A DNA stretch of 64,000 nucleotides from an uncultured Lachnospiraceae bacterium (lineage in GTDB: Bacteria > Bacillota > Clostridia > Lachnospirales > Lachnospiraceae), in assembly GCA_937920345.1 (NCBI GenBank), contig CALGVA010000055.1, positions 9,493 to 73,492 of the forward strand. Direction: 5' to 3'. Below are positions 9,009 through 18,335 of this stretch, piece after piece. Made by a program: the position numbers and the translations under genes. The notes beneath the pieces are model-generated. The model did not search any database and was not told where the DNA came from. It saw only the letters and a list, made by a program, of their open reading frames with translations. Numbering within the stretch: the stretch's first letter is position 1; each line of letters begins with the position of its first letter.

Positions 9009-9362
9009 CTATCGTTTCCCGCACTTCCCACCGTTTCCCGTCACCAGATCATAGCTCTCTCCGATCATCCGCCTGACATCCTCCTCCGGAATCGTCCCGT
9101 CCAGTATGATCGTATTCCAGTGCTCCTTGTTCTGATGATACCCCGCCGTCACCGCCGGGTATGCATTGCGCCAGAAGTCCCGCCACTGCGGATCAACCTT
9201 CACATTCAGATTCACGTACCCGTTTCTTTCATAAGTCCAGAGAAAAGCCCTGCGGCTTCCCTGTACTCTCACAAGCTGCCAGTTGTCGTCATGAAACGGC
9301 GCATCCTGATAAGTATTCGCAAACGACAGACCGTATGCCAGCGCCTCTTCTCTCGTTTTCAC
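9009..9362 (-). CDS. MmcQ/YjbR family protein
   Basis: About 117 residues and complete. The sequence has family hallmarks: an early FANTYQDAPFHDDNWQLVR, the FLWTYERNGYVNLNVKVDP segment, AGYHQNKEHWNTIILDG, and the C-terminal IGESYDLV. YjbR/MmcQ proteins have a CyaY-like fold and are often called DNA-binding, but their function is poorly known. I choose the GTG at 9362 because GGAGG lies 6 bases upstream; the frame continues further without a better site. It precedes the methyltransferase gene. Confidence 0.85.
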   Translation of the reverse strand: MKTREEALAYGLSFANTYQDAPFHDDNWQLVRVQGSRRAFLWTYERNGYVNLNVKVDPQWRDFWRNAYPAVTAGYHQNKEHWNTIILDGTIPEEDVRRMIGESYDLVTGNGGKCGKR

Positions 9363-9392
9363 ACTATACCTCCATACAAGTCGCAAGCCTGC

Positions 9393-12302
9393 TTACCGCC
9401 TGCGCACCATCTCCACCTCTCCCCGGAAACTCCCCGTCTCCTCTCCGATCCTCTGTACCGGAAAGACAAATGTCGCATATTCTTCAAAGGGTTCCGCATT
9501 ACCAAGGGTTCCCACCTTGACACCATCCGCATACAGCGTAGTCTGCCCGGGTTCACCGGCTACGCGCAATGTGACCCACTGTCCCCGGGGCAGTACATAA
9601 TCCCATGTATAGGTTCTGCCCTCTCTGGCAAAGCCGACCCGTCCCGTCTCCGGCTCCACGGCATAGAATGCCCACACCCCGTAAGCGCTGTCGCTTTCCG
9701 CAATGATCTGCGGCATATACCGGCCGTTCTTCTCTTTTTGCCCGGATTTTCCACTTCGATCCACGCCTGTTTCCTGCACAGGCATAGCATCCGCCAGACT
9801 TTTATCATCTGCAGCAGTACTCTCTGCCGGATCTTCTTCCAGCCATATCCGCAGATTCACTTCATAGGACGGTTCCAGACCTGCCTTATCATCATAGATC
9901 CGGTTCGTTTCTCCTTCTATGCCATACATCTGCCGCTCGGTCATCCGTGCGCGCTCACAGAAATCCTCATAGCTCTCTGTCTGCACGTCTGCGCCCGGCT
10001 TTTTCTCTCCTGCTTCCGCGCTGCCTCGACCGCCGCCGGAATTGTTCATGCCCCACAGCTTCGCGCTGAGCACCGGCAGCGGCGCCGCAAACCGTACATA
10101 CAGATCATACTCGCTGATGCCCAGATCCAGATTACCGCTCATGTCATTCCAGATCATGTAAGCCGCACCCAGCACCTGCTGCGAATACTGCGGCAGAACC
10201 TCCATCGCGTCATGGTCATAGAACTTATACGGCTCCCACTGTGTATACAGTTCCTCACCGTCCAGATAATCATAGCCGCCGCCCGGAATGATATACAGGT
10301 GATTATTCTGCATGTTGATCAGTGCATACCCCGCCTCGTACATCTGCTCCGGATCAGCCCAGAGCGTGCTCCACAGATTCATCTGCAGATTCGCGGGATC
10401 AGGCATCGTCTTGCCGCCCATATGGCTCAGGCTGCCCCACATGCGCACGGTTTTGCCCTCCCCGCGCACCATGTCCGCCATGTCTGTGGCATATACTCTG
10501 TACTGCTCCCCGTCCCCGTAATACTCATCCATGCCGATGTTGACGATCTCAGCATTTTGAAAAGCAGCACTCTCTCCCGTAAGCGCTTCCCGCCAGACAG
10601 ACTGCACCAGTGCCACCGCTTCCTCTTTACTTAGATCAATCTGGTCTACGGATTCCGGGCGCGTGGTCAATGCGTACTCCGGATACAGTCTGGTAATCGA
10701 CAGCGAATGAGCCGGCGTGTCAATCTCAGGAACTACGGTCACGCCGCAGGTCTTCGCCGTATCAATGAATCTTGCAAACTCCTCTTTCGTGTAGGCATAT
10801 TCATCCGACGTAAGCCGGTCCCCCGCATCGTTTACAAGATCGGATTCCAGCCGGAACGCACTGTCCGCCGTCATAGCCTGTTCCGTCGATTCCGTCAATC
10901 CGCTGGTGCTTAAGATTGTATTGTCATTTAGATGAATCCCCAGATCATTCATCTTATAATAAGACATCTTCTCCATCATGGCATACAGCATGTCCATGGA
11001 CACCGCCTTGCGCGCCACGTCGATGCCAAATCCCCGCACCTCATAGAGCGGATAGTCTCTGATCTGTCCCCTGGGCAGAGAACCCTCCCGTGCCAGAATC
11101 TGCAGAACCGTCACCGTTCCCCACCGCACACCGGTATCCGTCTCCGCACTTATGACACATATGTCACCTATATCGCAGATGTACCCTTCTTTCCCCAGTC
11201 CATGAGACGCGTCCACATATCCCAGATAAAAGTCGCCCGGCTTCGCATCCGCCGGACTGCCCTCCGTCACTTCCACGATGCACCGGCACATCTCCTTGTA
11301 TTGATCCTGAAACAGTTCCGCAACACTCCGCAGCGTAGAACCTTTCTCCACAACGATACGGAAGCTGCCGCCCGGCTCGAATCTTCCCTGGCCGCCGCGC
11401 CACTCCGCCAGCGCCGGAATCACCTCCGGACATTCGTTCACGCGCCGCTCCTGTTCCTTGGCTGTCCGTACCTCCCCGGCAGCATCCTCCATGCCGTCAT
11501 GTGCCGGAACCATCAGCGTGCGGGAAACCTCCTGTATATCGGAAGAATCATCCAGACCGGTCAGCCGGAATCCGACCGTCACCTCTTTATCCTGAATGGT
11601 ATCATAGATCATGCCTTCCGCGCCGATGATCTGCTCATAATCCGCACCCAGGTAAGCAACCTCATATCCTTCCGGCGCCTCTGGCATCACCAGAAATCTG
11701 CTTCCGTCCGCACCGTATCCGACCGACGCCTCTCCCAGCCGGTAGGCCGCCGGCTTGTCCGCATAGACTTCAAACTCATAAAGTGACACGTTCTGGTATA
11801 TATCCGAATAGTCTTCCGCACTGCGGGAAACGTCGTATGTGCTGAGCCGCAGGAACCTCACCTGCACGGCTTCTGGCAGCGCGATCTCCTGATCCTTCCG
11901 CTCGGGCGCCGTGTCAAAGGAAGCAAGTGCCTCCCATGCGGCGCCGTCCACGGAACCTTCCAGCACATAGGAGATCACATTGCGGCGTTCCCATTTGAGG
12001 ACAACAAAAGAAACTGAAATTTCTTCCGGAAATTCCAGTTCTATATAGTGGGATGCATCTTCCCTGTCATTTTCGCTCGACCAGCGTGAAGACCGGTCCT
12101 CCGCGTTCCCGTCGATTGCTTTATATGCCGACAGTTCCTCGTTCTCCGTGCTGTCGCTGGTCGCGATGACGCCCTTCATACGCGCCAGATTCGCACTGTG
12201 ATCCCCGCCTGCATACAAAAGCGCCGCCACACCCAGGGCGGTAACCACCGCAAACACACATGCGCAGATTATAATGACATATCTCTTTTTCTTCTGATCC
12301 AT
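9393..12302 (-). CDS. Membrane-anchored family 20 glycoside hydrolase (beta-N-acetylhexosaminidase)
   Basis: About 969 residues. An N-terminal membrane segment (about residues 8-30, YVIIICACVFAVVTALGVAA) is followed by an F5/8-type (discoidin-like) carbohydrate-binding domain, a GH20 N-terminal domain, and the catalytic barrel. The barrel shows VRGFGIDVARK, VPEIDTPAHS and the Asp-Glu pair in NIGMDEYYGDGE, which in GH20 are the polarising Asp and the acid Glu of substrate-assisted catalysis. The C-terminal 150 residues look like a concanavalin/LamG domain (WVTLRVAGEPGQTTLYADG). It likely trims terminal GlcNAc/GalNAc from host or microbial glycans at the cell surface. The ATG at 12302 is chosen to keep the membrane anchor at the N-terminus; the ribosome site is weak. 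Confidence 0.9.
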   Translation of the reverse strand: MDQKKKRYVIIICACVFAVVTALGVAALLYAGGDHSANLARMKGVIATSDSTENEELSAYKAIDGNAEDRSSRWSSENDREDASHYIELEFPEEISVSFVVLKWERRNVISYVLEGSVDGAAWEALASFDTAPERKDQEIALPEAVQVRFLRLSTYDVSRSAEDYSDIYQNVSLYEFEVYADKPAAYRLGEASVGYGADGSRFLVMPEAPEGYEVAYLGADYEQIIGAEGMIYDTIQDKEVTVGFRLTGLDDSSDIQEVSRTLMVPAHDGMEDAAGEVRTAKEQERRVNECPEVIPALAEWRGGQGRFEPGGSFRIVVEKGSTLRSVAELFQDQYKEMCRCIVEVTEGSPADAKPGDFYLGYVDASHGLGKEGYICDIGDICVISAETDTGVRWGTVTVLQILAREGSLPRGQIRDYPLYEVRGFGIDVARKAVSMDMLYAMMEKMSYYKMNDLGIHLNDNTILSTSGLTESTEQAMTADSAFRLESDLVNDAGDRLTSDEYAYTKEEFARFIDTAKTCGVTVVPEIDTPAHSLSITRLYPEYALTTRPESVDQIDLSKEEAVALVQSVWREALTGESAAFQNAEIVNIGMDEYYGDGEQYRVYATDMADMVRGEGKTVRMWGSLSHMGGKTMPDPANLQMNLWSTLWADPEQMYEAGYALINMQNNHLYIIPGGGYDYLDGEELYTQWEPYKFYDHDAMEVLPQYSQQVLGAAYMIWNDMSGNLDLGISEYDLYVRFAAPLPVLSAKLWGMNNSGGGRGSAEAGEKKPGADVQTESYEDFCERARMTERQMYGIEGETNRIYDDKAGLEPSYEVNLRIWLEEDPAESTAADDKSLADAMPVQETGVDRSGKSGQKEKNGRYMPQIIAESDSAYGVWAFYAVEPETGRVGFAREGRTYTWDYVLPRGQWVTLRVAGEPGQTTLYADGVKVGTLGNAEPFEEYATFVFPVQRIGEETGSFRGEVEMVRRR

Positions 12303-12381
12303 AATACTGACCCGATTTCCATGCGGCAGCCACTTCCACACCCCGCATTTCTTCCGCGTACTGCAGCTGATACCTGCTGTT

Positions 12382-12882
12382 TTACCCTACCAGCGCACCC
12401 AGCAGTCCATATGATAAGAACGACATGATCACCGTCGCGATCGCGATTCCCAATAGCTCCGCCAGCACCGCTTTCTTAAAATCCACATCCAGAAGTGCCG
12501 CAATCAGCGAACCGGTCCACGCGCCCGTACCCGGCAGCGGAATACCCACGAACAGCACCAGACCCCAGAACTCATACTTTTTAATATTGTCGCTCTTGCT
12601 CATAGCGCGGTTTTCCAGCTTCTCAATCAATCCACGGAACAGTTTGATCTTCTTCATCCATTTAAAAATCTGTTTGATAAAAAGAAGTATAAACGGAATC
12701 GGAATGATATTGCCGATAATACAGATCGGAATCGCTTTCGTGATCGGAATCTGTAAAAGCTGTGACACGATCAGTCCGCCCCGCAGTTCCAGAATCGGAA
12801 TCATTGATATGATGAACACAACGATTTCTTTTGATACATATTTACCCAGTGTGACCGCAAACGCGGCAGCCAGTTTCTCCAT
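12382..12882 (-). CDS. Small multidrug export protein family (COG2426)
   Basis: 166 residues, integral membrane. The sequence SMIPILELRGGLIVSQLLQIP, an amphipathic basic loop (KQIFKWMKKIKLFRGLIEKLENRA), then GLVLFVGIPLPGTGAWTGSL are typical of the Sm_multidrug_ex family (PF06695). The family name overstates what is known; the substrate is unproven. Four membrane segments are apparent. It follows hisC in the same direction with a 180-base gap. Confidence 0.85.
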   Translation of the reverse strand: MEKLAAAFAVTLGKYVSKEIVVFIISMIPILELRGGLIVSQLLQIPITKAIPICIIGNIIPIPFILLFIKQIFKWMKKIKLFRGLIEKLENRAMSKSDNIKKYEFWGLVLFVGIPLPGTGAWTGSLIAALLDVDFKKAVLAELLGIAIATVIMSFLSYGLLGALVG

Positions 12883-13061
12883 ACGCTCTTACTACCTGTA
12901 ACCCTTTCTGTTTTGTTGACAAATCCGCTGCCTTGCCGACAGGATTCGTGCAAATAACGTTACGCTTCCTCTATAATAATATATATGTCCTCTTGCCGGA
13001 AAACTTGATTTCTTCCTGCAAATCAGTGATAACAGTTCAGCCTGTATCTTTACTGTTACAA

Positions 13062-14123
13062 TCAATCTCCTACGATCTCCCGAAGCCTCCGATACAGTGC
13101 TTCCATCTGCTCATCCGTCCCGATCGTGATGCGCAGATAGTTCCTGATCCGCTCCTTATCCCACCATCTGACATATATGTCATTTTCTTTCAGACGTTCA
13201 AAAATTTCTTTCGCCGGAATCCGTTTATGGCTTGCAAAGATAAAATTGCCATAAGAATCCGGAAAAACAAATCCCAGCCGGCCGAGCTCCTCTTTGGCAC
13301 GCTCACGGGTCCGCACAATCTTCCCGCAGGTTTCCTCAAAATAAGCCGCATCCAGTACCGCTTCCACGCCAAGCTGCAGCGACGTGTAATTCAGCGTATA
13401 GGAATTGACCGAATACTTCACATCATTGAGATACCTGATCAGCTTCGGGTTGCCCATGGCATAGCCGATCCGCATTCCCGCCATCGACCGTGACTTCGAG
13501 AAAGTCTGTACCACCAGCAGATTATCATATTTACGGATCAGAGGCAGGCAGCTTGCCCCGCCGAAATCAATATATGCCTCATCCACGATCACCACCACAT
13601 CCCGGTTCGCCGCGATGATCTCCTCCACCTGCCCCGTGTCCAGCAGGATGCCCGTCGGTGCGTTGGGATTCGGAAATACCACGCCGCCGTTTGGCTGTCT
13701 GTAATCCTCTGTCCTGATACCGAAATGCTCATTAAGCGCCTTCGTCTCATACGGTATCTTATACAGATCCGCCCACACATCGTAGAAGGAGTAGGTGATG
13801 TCCGGAAACAGGATCGGTCTGTCCGACTGGAAAAAAGTCATAAACGCCAGCGAGAGCACATCGTCCGATCCGACGCCGATAAAAATCTGATCTCTGTCGA
13901 TCTGATAATAGGAAGCTAACGCCTCCGCCAGATGCGTCTGTTCCGGAAACGCCGGATACAGACGCATCTTATCCTGCTCCAGCGCGGCAATACTCTTTAC
14001 TACCCCCGGTGCCGGCGGATACGGATTCTCATTCGTATTCAGTTTGATCACATTTGCCCGATCCGGCTGCTCGCCCGGTGTGTAGGGAACGACCCGGCGC
14101 ACATTTTCTTCCCATTTCATCAT
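13062..14123 (-). CDS. hisC: Histidinol-phosphate aminotransferase
   Basis: A PLP-dependent fold-type I aminotransferase of about 353 residues, the normal HisC length. Visible are the substrate/PLP region KLNTNENPYPPAP, VVIVDEAYIDFGG (Asp to the pyridine nitrogen, Tyr), and FSKSRSMAGMRIGYAMG with the Schiff-base Lys. It converts histidinol phosphate and 2-oxoglutarate to imidazole acetol phosphate and glutamate (reversibly) in histidine synthesis. No other his gene is nearby. The start is ATG at 14123 or 14120; GGAG lies 11 bases upstream of the first. Directly after the stop lies a hairpin with TAACAGT arms (13030-13058) but no T-run. Confidence 0.9.
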   Translation of the reverse strand: MMKWEENVRRVVPYTPGEQPDRANVIKLNTNENPYPPAPGVVKSIAALEQDKMRLYPAFPEQTHLAEALASYYQIDRDQIFIGVGSDDVLSLAFMTFFQSDRPILFPDITYSFYDVWADLYKIPYETKALNEHFGIRTEDYRQPNGGVVFPNPNAPTGILLDTGQVEEIIAANRDVVVIVDEAYIDFGGASCLPLIRKYDNLLVVQTFSKSRSMAGMRIGYAMGNPKLIRYLNDVKYSVNSYTLNYTSLQLGVEAVLDAAYFEETCGKIVRTRERAKEELGRLGFVFPDSYGNFIFASHKRIPAKEIFERLKENDIYVRWWDKERIRNYLRITIGTDEQMEALYRRLREIVGD

Positions 14124-14184
14124 TGTTTCCATTTCTCCGCATATTTTATGTATATCGCACTTACGACAGCCCAAGCTGTTCCGG

Positions 14185-15204
14185 TCACTCCGGCGTTTTC
14201 CACTCTCCCGCCAGACGCTCATACTCCGCCGCCTGCGCCTCGTCACCCGCCAGACGGTAGCACTTTGCGAGCCCGTACAGGGGCAGATCGCCTCCGCTGT
14301 GAATATTCAGTATACTCTCCGTCTCATAGGCTCCATTATAGAACCAAAGAATCGCTTCGTCTATATCTTCTTTCTGCAGATAGAACTCTCCCAGTTCACA
14401 GCAGATCTCCGCACAGCCCTCACAAGCCACCACTTTCAGGGCATATTTCAGGAAATCCTCCGCATCTCCACAGATGCGCGCGGCTCTCGCCGCCACGCAG
14501 GCAGCCTCCTTGATCTCGTCTTCACTCCGCTCCATATCATGACACGACTGTCGGAAAAATTCCCGCGCCGCAATAAAATCCCGATCCTCACCGGAGATAA
14601 AAAGTTCCTTCGCATAAATATTATGCAGTCTCTTATCCAGCCGGTCTCCGGCCTTCGTCCGCCGCACAAAAGCCGCCAGATCCCTGTCTTTATGATTATT
14701 CTCGGGCATATGCCGGATCTCGATCCCGCTGTCGTAGATGACCGGCTCCAGACCCACCTGCTCGTGAATCGCCCCCTGCCACTGAAACGTGCGCAGCCGC
14801 TTAAAAAGCTTCGGCCGAAGTTCTCTGTCAAAATTATAGATCGTTCCATGGGCAAGCTGGTTCGTATAGTACATCTGTACAATGTCTATTTCCGACAGAA
14901 GTGTCGCTTTCAGCGTGCGAAATGCTTCCCGGTTCTTTTCATCTAAAACCTCGTCGGCATCGGCCGAATAAATATATTCCATGCCCGCTTTGGAAAAAGC
15001 AAAATTGCGCGCAGCGGAAAAGTCCCCGATCCACGTAAAATCATAGATCCGATCCGTATACCGCGCCGCGATCCGCTTTGTATCGTCCGTAGACCCGGTA
15101 TCGACGATGATGATCTCATCCATCAGATCCGCGATGCTGTCGAGACATCTGGCCAGAATTTTCTCTTCATTTTTCACGATCATACATAAACTGACTGTGA
15201 TCAT
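14185..15204 (-). CDS. Family 2 glycosyltransferase with TPR-like tail
   Basis: About 339 residues. The N-terminus MITVSLCMIVKNEEKILARC and IIIVDTGSTDDTKRIA are signatures of the SunS/TibC-like GT2 subgroup, and SADADEVLDE carries the DxD metal site. The C-terminal half (CYELGEFYLQKEDIDEAILWFYNGAYE) looks like tetratricopeptide repeats. It should move a sugar from a nucleotide-sugar to a protein or glycan in the cytoplasm; acceptor unknown. The ATG at 15204 is chosen by domain start, with GGGGGTT upstream. Downstream on the same strand is hisC. Confidence 0.88.
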   Translation of the reverse strand: MITVSLCMIVKNEEKILARCLDSIADLMDEIIIVDTGSTDDTKRIAARYTDRIYDFTWIGDFSAARNFAFSKAGMEYIYSADADEVLDEKNREAFRTLKATLLSEIDIVQMYYTNQLAHGTIYNFDRELRPKLFKRLRTFQWQGAIHEQVGLEPVIYDSGIEIRHMPENNHKDRDLAAFVRRTKAGDRLDKRLHNIYAKELFISGEDRDFIAAREFFRQSCHDMERSEDEIKEAACVAARAARICGDAEDFLKYALKVVACEGCAEICCELGEFYLQKEDIDEAILWFYNGAYETESILNIHSGGDLPLYGLAKCYRLAGDEAQAAEYERLAGEWKTPE

Positions 15205-15250
15205 AACGCTAACCCCCATAATTCCGCTCTGCGGAATCTCAAAATCCAAA

Positions 15251-15402
15251 GACAAGCAAGCTTGTCCGGGAGAATGCCGTATCTCAGGCATTCTCCTGAG
15301 TGAAATAAAGTTGCGAAGCAACTTCTGGAACTTCCAAGTCAGCTATGCTGACTTTGCGAAGCAGCTTCTGCTGCTGAACTTTAGAAGTTCTTTTCACTTT
15401 AT
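15251..15402. repeat. Stop-codon-abutting structured repeat, copy 2 (expanded)
   Basis: The hairpin GGAGAATGCC (15269-15278) / GGCATTCTCC (15287-15296) is followed by an outer stem AGTGAAA / TTTCACT (15392-15398). Inside are nested hairpins (AAGTTGC / GCAACTT, AAGTCAGC / GCTGACTT, GAACTTC / GAAGTTC). A perfect GACAAGC / GCTTGTC hairpin (15251-15266) lies outside. In mRNA sense it begins at the TAA of the 15402-15791 gene. It corresponds to copies at 7049 and 34093 but is longer. Confidence 0.7.
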
Positions 15403-15791
15403 TACCGCCTGTAATACACCGACTGCCGCATACAGTCGTCCACATGCAGCACACGCTGCTCCCGGCCCGCGCAGAGGATCATATCCTTATAACGGTTCCT
15501 GTTCACGAATCGTTTCGCCGGACAGAACTGATACAGCGTCGTATACGACAAATCCGCCATCCTCTCTCCGAGACACACCAGATACCCGTCCCCGCCTGTC
15601 CGCAGACCGGCCCGTCCGAGATAACAGTACCTGCGGCCGTTCCAGTTATATATGCGCACGGTGCGATAATGGATCTCGTACGCCGCCGCTGACAACAGAA
15701 CCGCCAGAATACACAGCCCCGGCAGGACATAGCGCCCCGCTTCGCCTGTCAACGCCATCATATTGATTTGCCATACACATATCAGTATCAT
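15402..15791 (-). CDS. Small hypothetical protein with one or two membrane segments
   Basis: About 129 residues, not recognised. After the ATG at 15791 (AAAGG upstream) come a hydrophobic N-terminus (MILICVWQINMMALTG) and a transmembrane segment YVLPGLCILAVLLSAAAYEI. A basic soluble part then contains RTVRIYNWNGRRYCYLGRAG and ends KDMILCAGREQRVLHVDDC. The hydrophilic part might be a small beta-rich domain. It lies between the acyltransferase and glycosyltransferase genes on the same strand, so a role in surface glycan assembly is possible but only by context. Confidence 0.55.
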   Translation of the reverse strand: MILICVWQINMMALTGEAGRYVLPGLCILAVLLSAAAYEIHYRTVRIYNWNGRRYCYLGRAGLRTGGDGYLVCLGERMADLSYTTLYQFCPAKRFVNRNRYKDMILCAGREQRVLHVDDCMRQSVYYRR

Positions 15792-15847
15792 ATTTCCAAA
15801 CCTTTCTCTCTGCCTGCGCTCATTATAGCATTCCCCGTAATCCCAAG

Positions 15848-17050
15848 TCAAACCGCCCGCCGCGCTGTCCTGTACTGCCGCATCCGATCCAGCCCGTACT
15901 GCAGTCCCAGCGGCAGCACAATTCCTGCCGCCAGATAGACCATGCCAAACTGTTCCGCGCCGCGCACGAAATAATAATAGTCGATATTTGCATAAAACTG
16001 CCCGAAATCAAAGTCCGCACACATGCCGGTATACGCCGCTGCCGCCGCAATCACGATCTTCACGAGCATAAATGCCATCACATGGTGCATCATCACCGCA
16101 TACGTATTGCGCCCGAGATACTGCACACTGCGGCTCTGTCCGAACACCGGCGTCAGGATTCTGGCAACGCGCAGCCAGAACGCAATTCCTGACACAATTG
16201 TCACATATGGTATGACCGGTCCGTTAGCGAAGCCCGTGCACCACACACTGCTGAACGCCAGCCCGCCTAACCCCACGCTCAGAATCACCTGCAACCCGAT
16301 CAGCACCGCAAAGTACGCCACATTACATACAGTGTCATGCTTTTCCAGCTTCTTTCGATAAAACTGCCCCATCTGGAAACACGGAAACAGAAACAGAATC
16401 CTGCCCGGCGCCTTATAATTCCCCCATACATGTCCACCGATCGCAAGCCATACCACCGTGATTCCCACAAGCAGACTGGCCGCAAGCATCACCCACTCCA
16501 CGATGCTGTCTTCCGCCGCTTTAGAGGAAGTGACGCCGTCTTTCTCCGTCCTGCCGGCTGTCTGATCCGACGCCTTACCGCACAGACTGCGCACCCAGCG
16601 AACCACCTTTCGCAGAATCATTCTCGCCGGCAGATTCATCATCTCTACGATAAACAGGACCGGTACGAACCATGCCGCGTAATTATAGATAAACTGATAA
16701 CCGTGCAAAAAAGGCTGCAAAAACAGCGTCCGCAGGCTGATTCCCTCACCCATGGCAAACCCGGCACCGCGCATCCCCCACGCAGTCAGTCCGTAGATTA
16801 CATTCCAGATAAAATAAGGCGCCAGCAGCCTGCGCACTTTCTTTTTCACATAGGTAAAGGGCGCTGTCTCCTCGGAGTCCTTATAAAAGTAGCCGGAAAT
16901 AAACATGAAAAGGGGGACATGAAAAGAATAGTACGGGAACAGTTCCCCCACCGTCATGATATGATACCCGCAATGTCCCGCCACCACCATAATGATCGTC
17001 AGTGCCGACAGGATACCGAATGTCGTGTTGTACTCTCTGGTCTGTGTCAT
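15848..17050 (-). CDS. Acyltransferase family 3 membrane protein
   Basis: About 400 residues with roughly ten membrane segments. The first segment has ALTIIMVVAGHCGYH and YYSFHVPLFMFISGYFYKD, the hallmark of acyltransferase 3 / fucose-4-O-acetylase-like proteins that O-acetylate cell-surface sugars. The usual catalytic His is seen in VVAGHCG. The ATG at 17050 follows GGGGGATC. It is divergent from the plus-strand gene at 17186, with 135 bases between; both could act in surface modification. Confidence 0.85.
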   Translation of the reverse strand: MTQTREYNTTFGILSALTIIMVVAGHCGYHIMTVGELFPYYSFHVPLFMFISGYFYKDSEETAPFTYVKKKVRRLLAPYFIWNVIYGLTAWGMRGAGFAMGEGISLRTLFLQPFLHGYQFIYNYAAWFVPVLFIVEMMNLPARMILRKVVRWVRSLCGKASDQTAGRTEKDGVTSSKAAEDSIVEWVMLAASLLVGITVVWLAIGGHVWGNYKAPGRILFLFPCFQMGQFYRKKLEKHDTVCNVAYFAVLIGLQVILSVGLGGLAFSSVWCTGFANGPVIPYVTIVSGIAFWLRVARILTPVFGQSRSVQYLGRNTYAVMMHHVMAFMLVKIVIAAAAAYTGMCADFDFGQFYANIDYYYFVRGAEQFGMVYLAAGIVLPLGLQYGLDRMRQYRTARRAV

Positions 17051-17185
17051 ACTGATCCCCCGTTTACGGCCGCGCCGTCCCATGCTATGATAATTCCATA
17101 GACCGTAACAGTTCATCCTATGACCTCACTGTCACGTCTGATACACACAAAATGCTCTCAACGTTATTATCATACAGGAAAACAA

Positions 17186-18319
17186 ATGAAAAGTATACAG
17201 AGAAAACATGCAGAAAACAAACACGAAAACAGACGCAGAAACCTGAAAAGAAAGATCTGCTGCGCGGCCCTTGCGGCGCTTCTTCTCGTCGTGCTCTTCC
17301 TGATCCTCCGGCAGTGCCTTATATCGTCCACCGGCACAAACAGTACGGCCGCCAATAGTACCGGCATTGCAGACCACAGCGCAGGAACCCCCGGCCCCGT
17401 CACGGAATATCTCCGTGCCTCCGAACTCGTGGCAGATTCCGACACGCATGTCACTTCTTCCGTGGACGTTCCCGGAAACCCGTTTACCGACTTAAGCGTC
17501 CCCACTTACCTGACCAAAGTGGACGACACTTATTTTCTTGTGGACTGCTACCACAATCAGGTGATCTATCACGATAACCTGTCCGACCCGCTCACGCAGT
17601 GGCATGTCATGACAAGCGACATCGACAGGGGCCACACCCTTGCCAGCGACGGCACCGTATACCTGATTGACGATACGGAGCGGCACCGCATCCTGATTTT
17701 TGAGAAAAAAGACGGCCTGTTTGTTCATACACAGACCTTCGACGGGATCGGAAACCGCCCGCACTATATCGTATACGACGCGCCCACGGACACCTTCTAC
17801 GCATGGAGTTCCATGAGCGGGGAAATGTATCTGTTTCGCCATAATCCTGATGATACCCGCATGTATCTGACCGAGATCCGCCGCATAGAATCCCTCGATA
17901 ATGTCTATGTCCGCTCCTTCACGATCATCGGTGACGAGATCTGTTTTGTCTCGGGAAATTCTGCCATTATCCGTGCCGATCTTGAGAGCTTCGAGATTCT
18001 GGAAACCTACCCCGTTCCCGATACCATGGCGGGCATGATCCAGCTGACCCGCATACAGGATTATTACTACATCACCGTCTCCACGGACATCACAGGCAAT
18101 CAGGATTATGCCACCATCATCCGCACACAGGACTTATCGTCTCTGATGGACGGCGGTTACGAAGATATCTACAGCCATTTTATCGGCGGCGGCACACCTT
18201 ACTATATCACGGAATTGGACAACACATATTATTTAACAGAGCACCGTCTGCCGGGACACAGCGTGTGGCGGTTTCAGGTCGAAGACAATGAGATCGTATA
18301 TGCGGAGACCGTATACTGA
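17186..18319 (+). CDS. Membrane-anchored extracellular propeller-like protein, function unknown
   Basis: About 377 residues. A lysine/arginine-rich cytoplasmic start precedes a transmembrane helix (ICCAALAALLLVVLFLILRQ, about residues 22-41) and a Ser/Thr/Gly linker. The rest is a soluble domain with repeated strands (TKVDDTYFLVDCYHNQVIYH, DGTVYLIDDTERHRILIFEK, FYAWSSMSGEMYLF) such as seen in NHL/beta-propeller proteins. No catalytic motif is visible. AGGAAA precedes the ATG at 17186. It ends 16 bases from the stop of the convergent histidine kinase gene. I do not recognise a named family. Confidence 0.75.
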   Translation: MKSIQRKHAENKHENRRRNLKRKICCAALAALLLVVLFLILRQCLISSTGTNSTAANSTGIADHSAGTPGPVTEYLRASELVADSDTHVTSSVDVPGNPFTDLSVPTYLTKVDDTYFLVDCYHNQVIYHDNLSDPLTQWHVMTSDIDRGHTLASDGTVYLIDDTERHRILIFEKKDGLFVHTQTFDGIGNRPHYIVYDAPTDTFYAWSSMSGEMYLFRHNPDDTRMYLTEIRRIESLDNVYVRSFTIIGDEICFVSGNSAIIRADLESFEILETYPVPDTMAGMIQLTRIQDYYYITVSTDITGNQDYATIIRTQDLSSLMDGGYEDIYSHFIGGGTPYYITELDNTYYLTEHRLPGHSVWRFQVEDNEIVYAETVY

Positions 18320-18335
18320 TCTGCTTGCTTCTCCT

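Noticed and set aside
9120..10634. A 504-codon open frame on the plus strand
   Set aside because: It lies wholly opposite the GH20 gene (overlapping the YjbR gene too); the composition (His, Arg, Pro, Leu) is that of an antisense shadow, with no domain or ribosome site.
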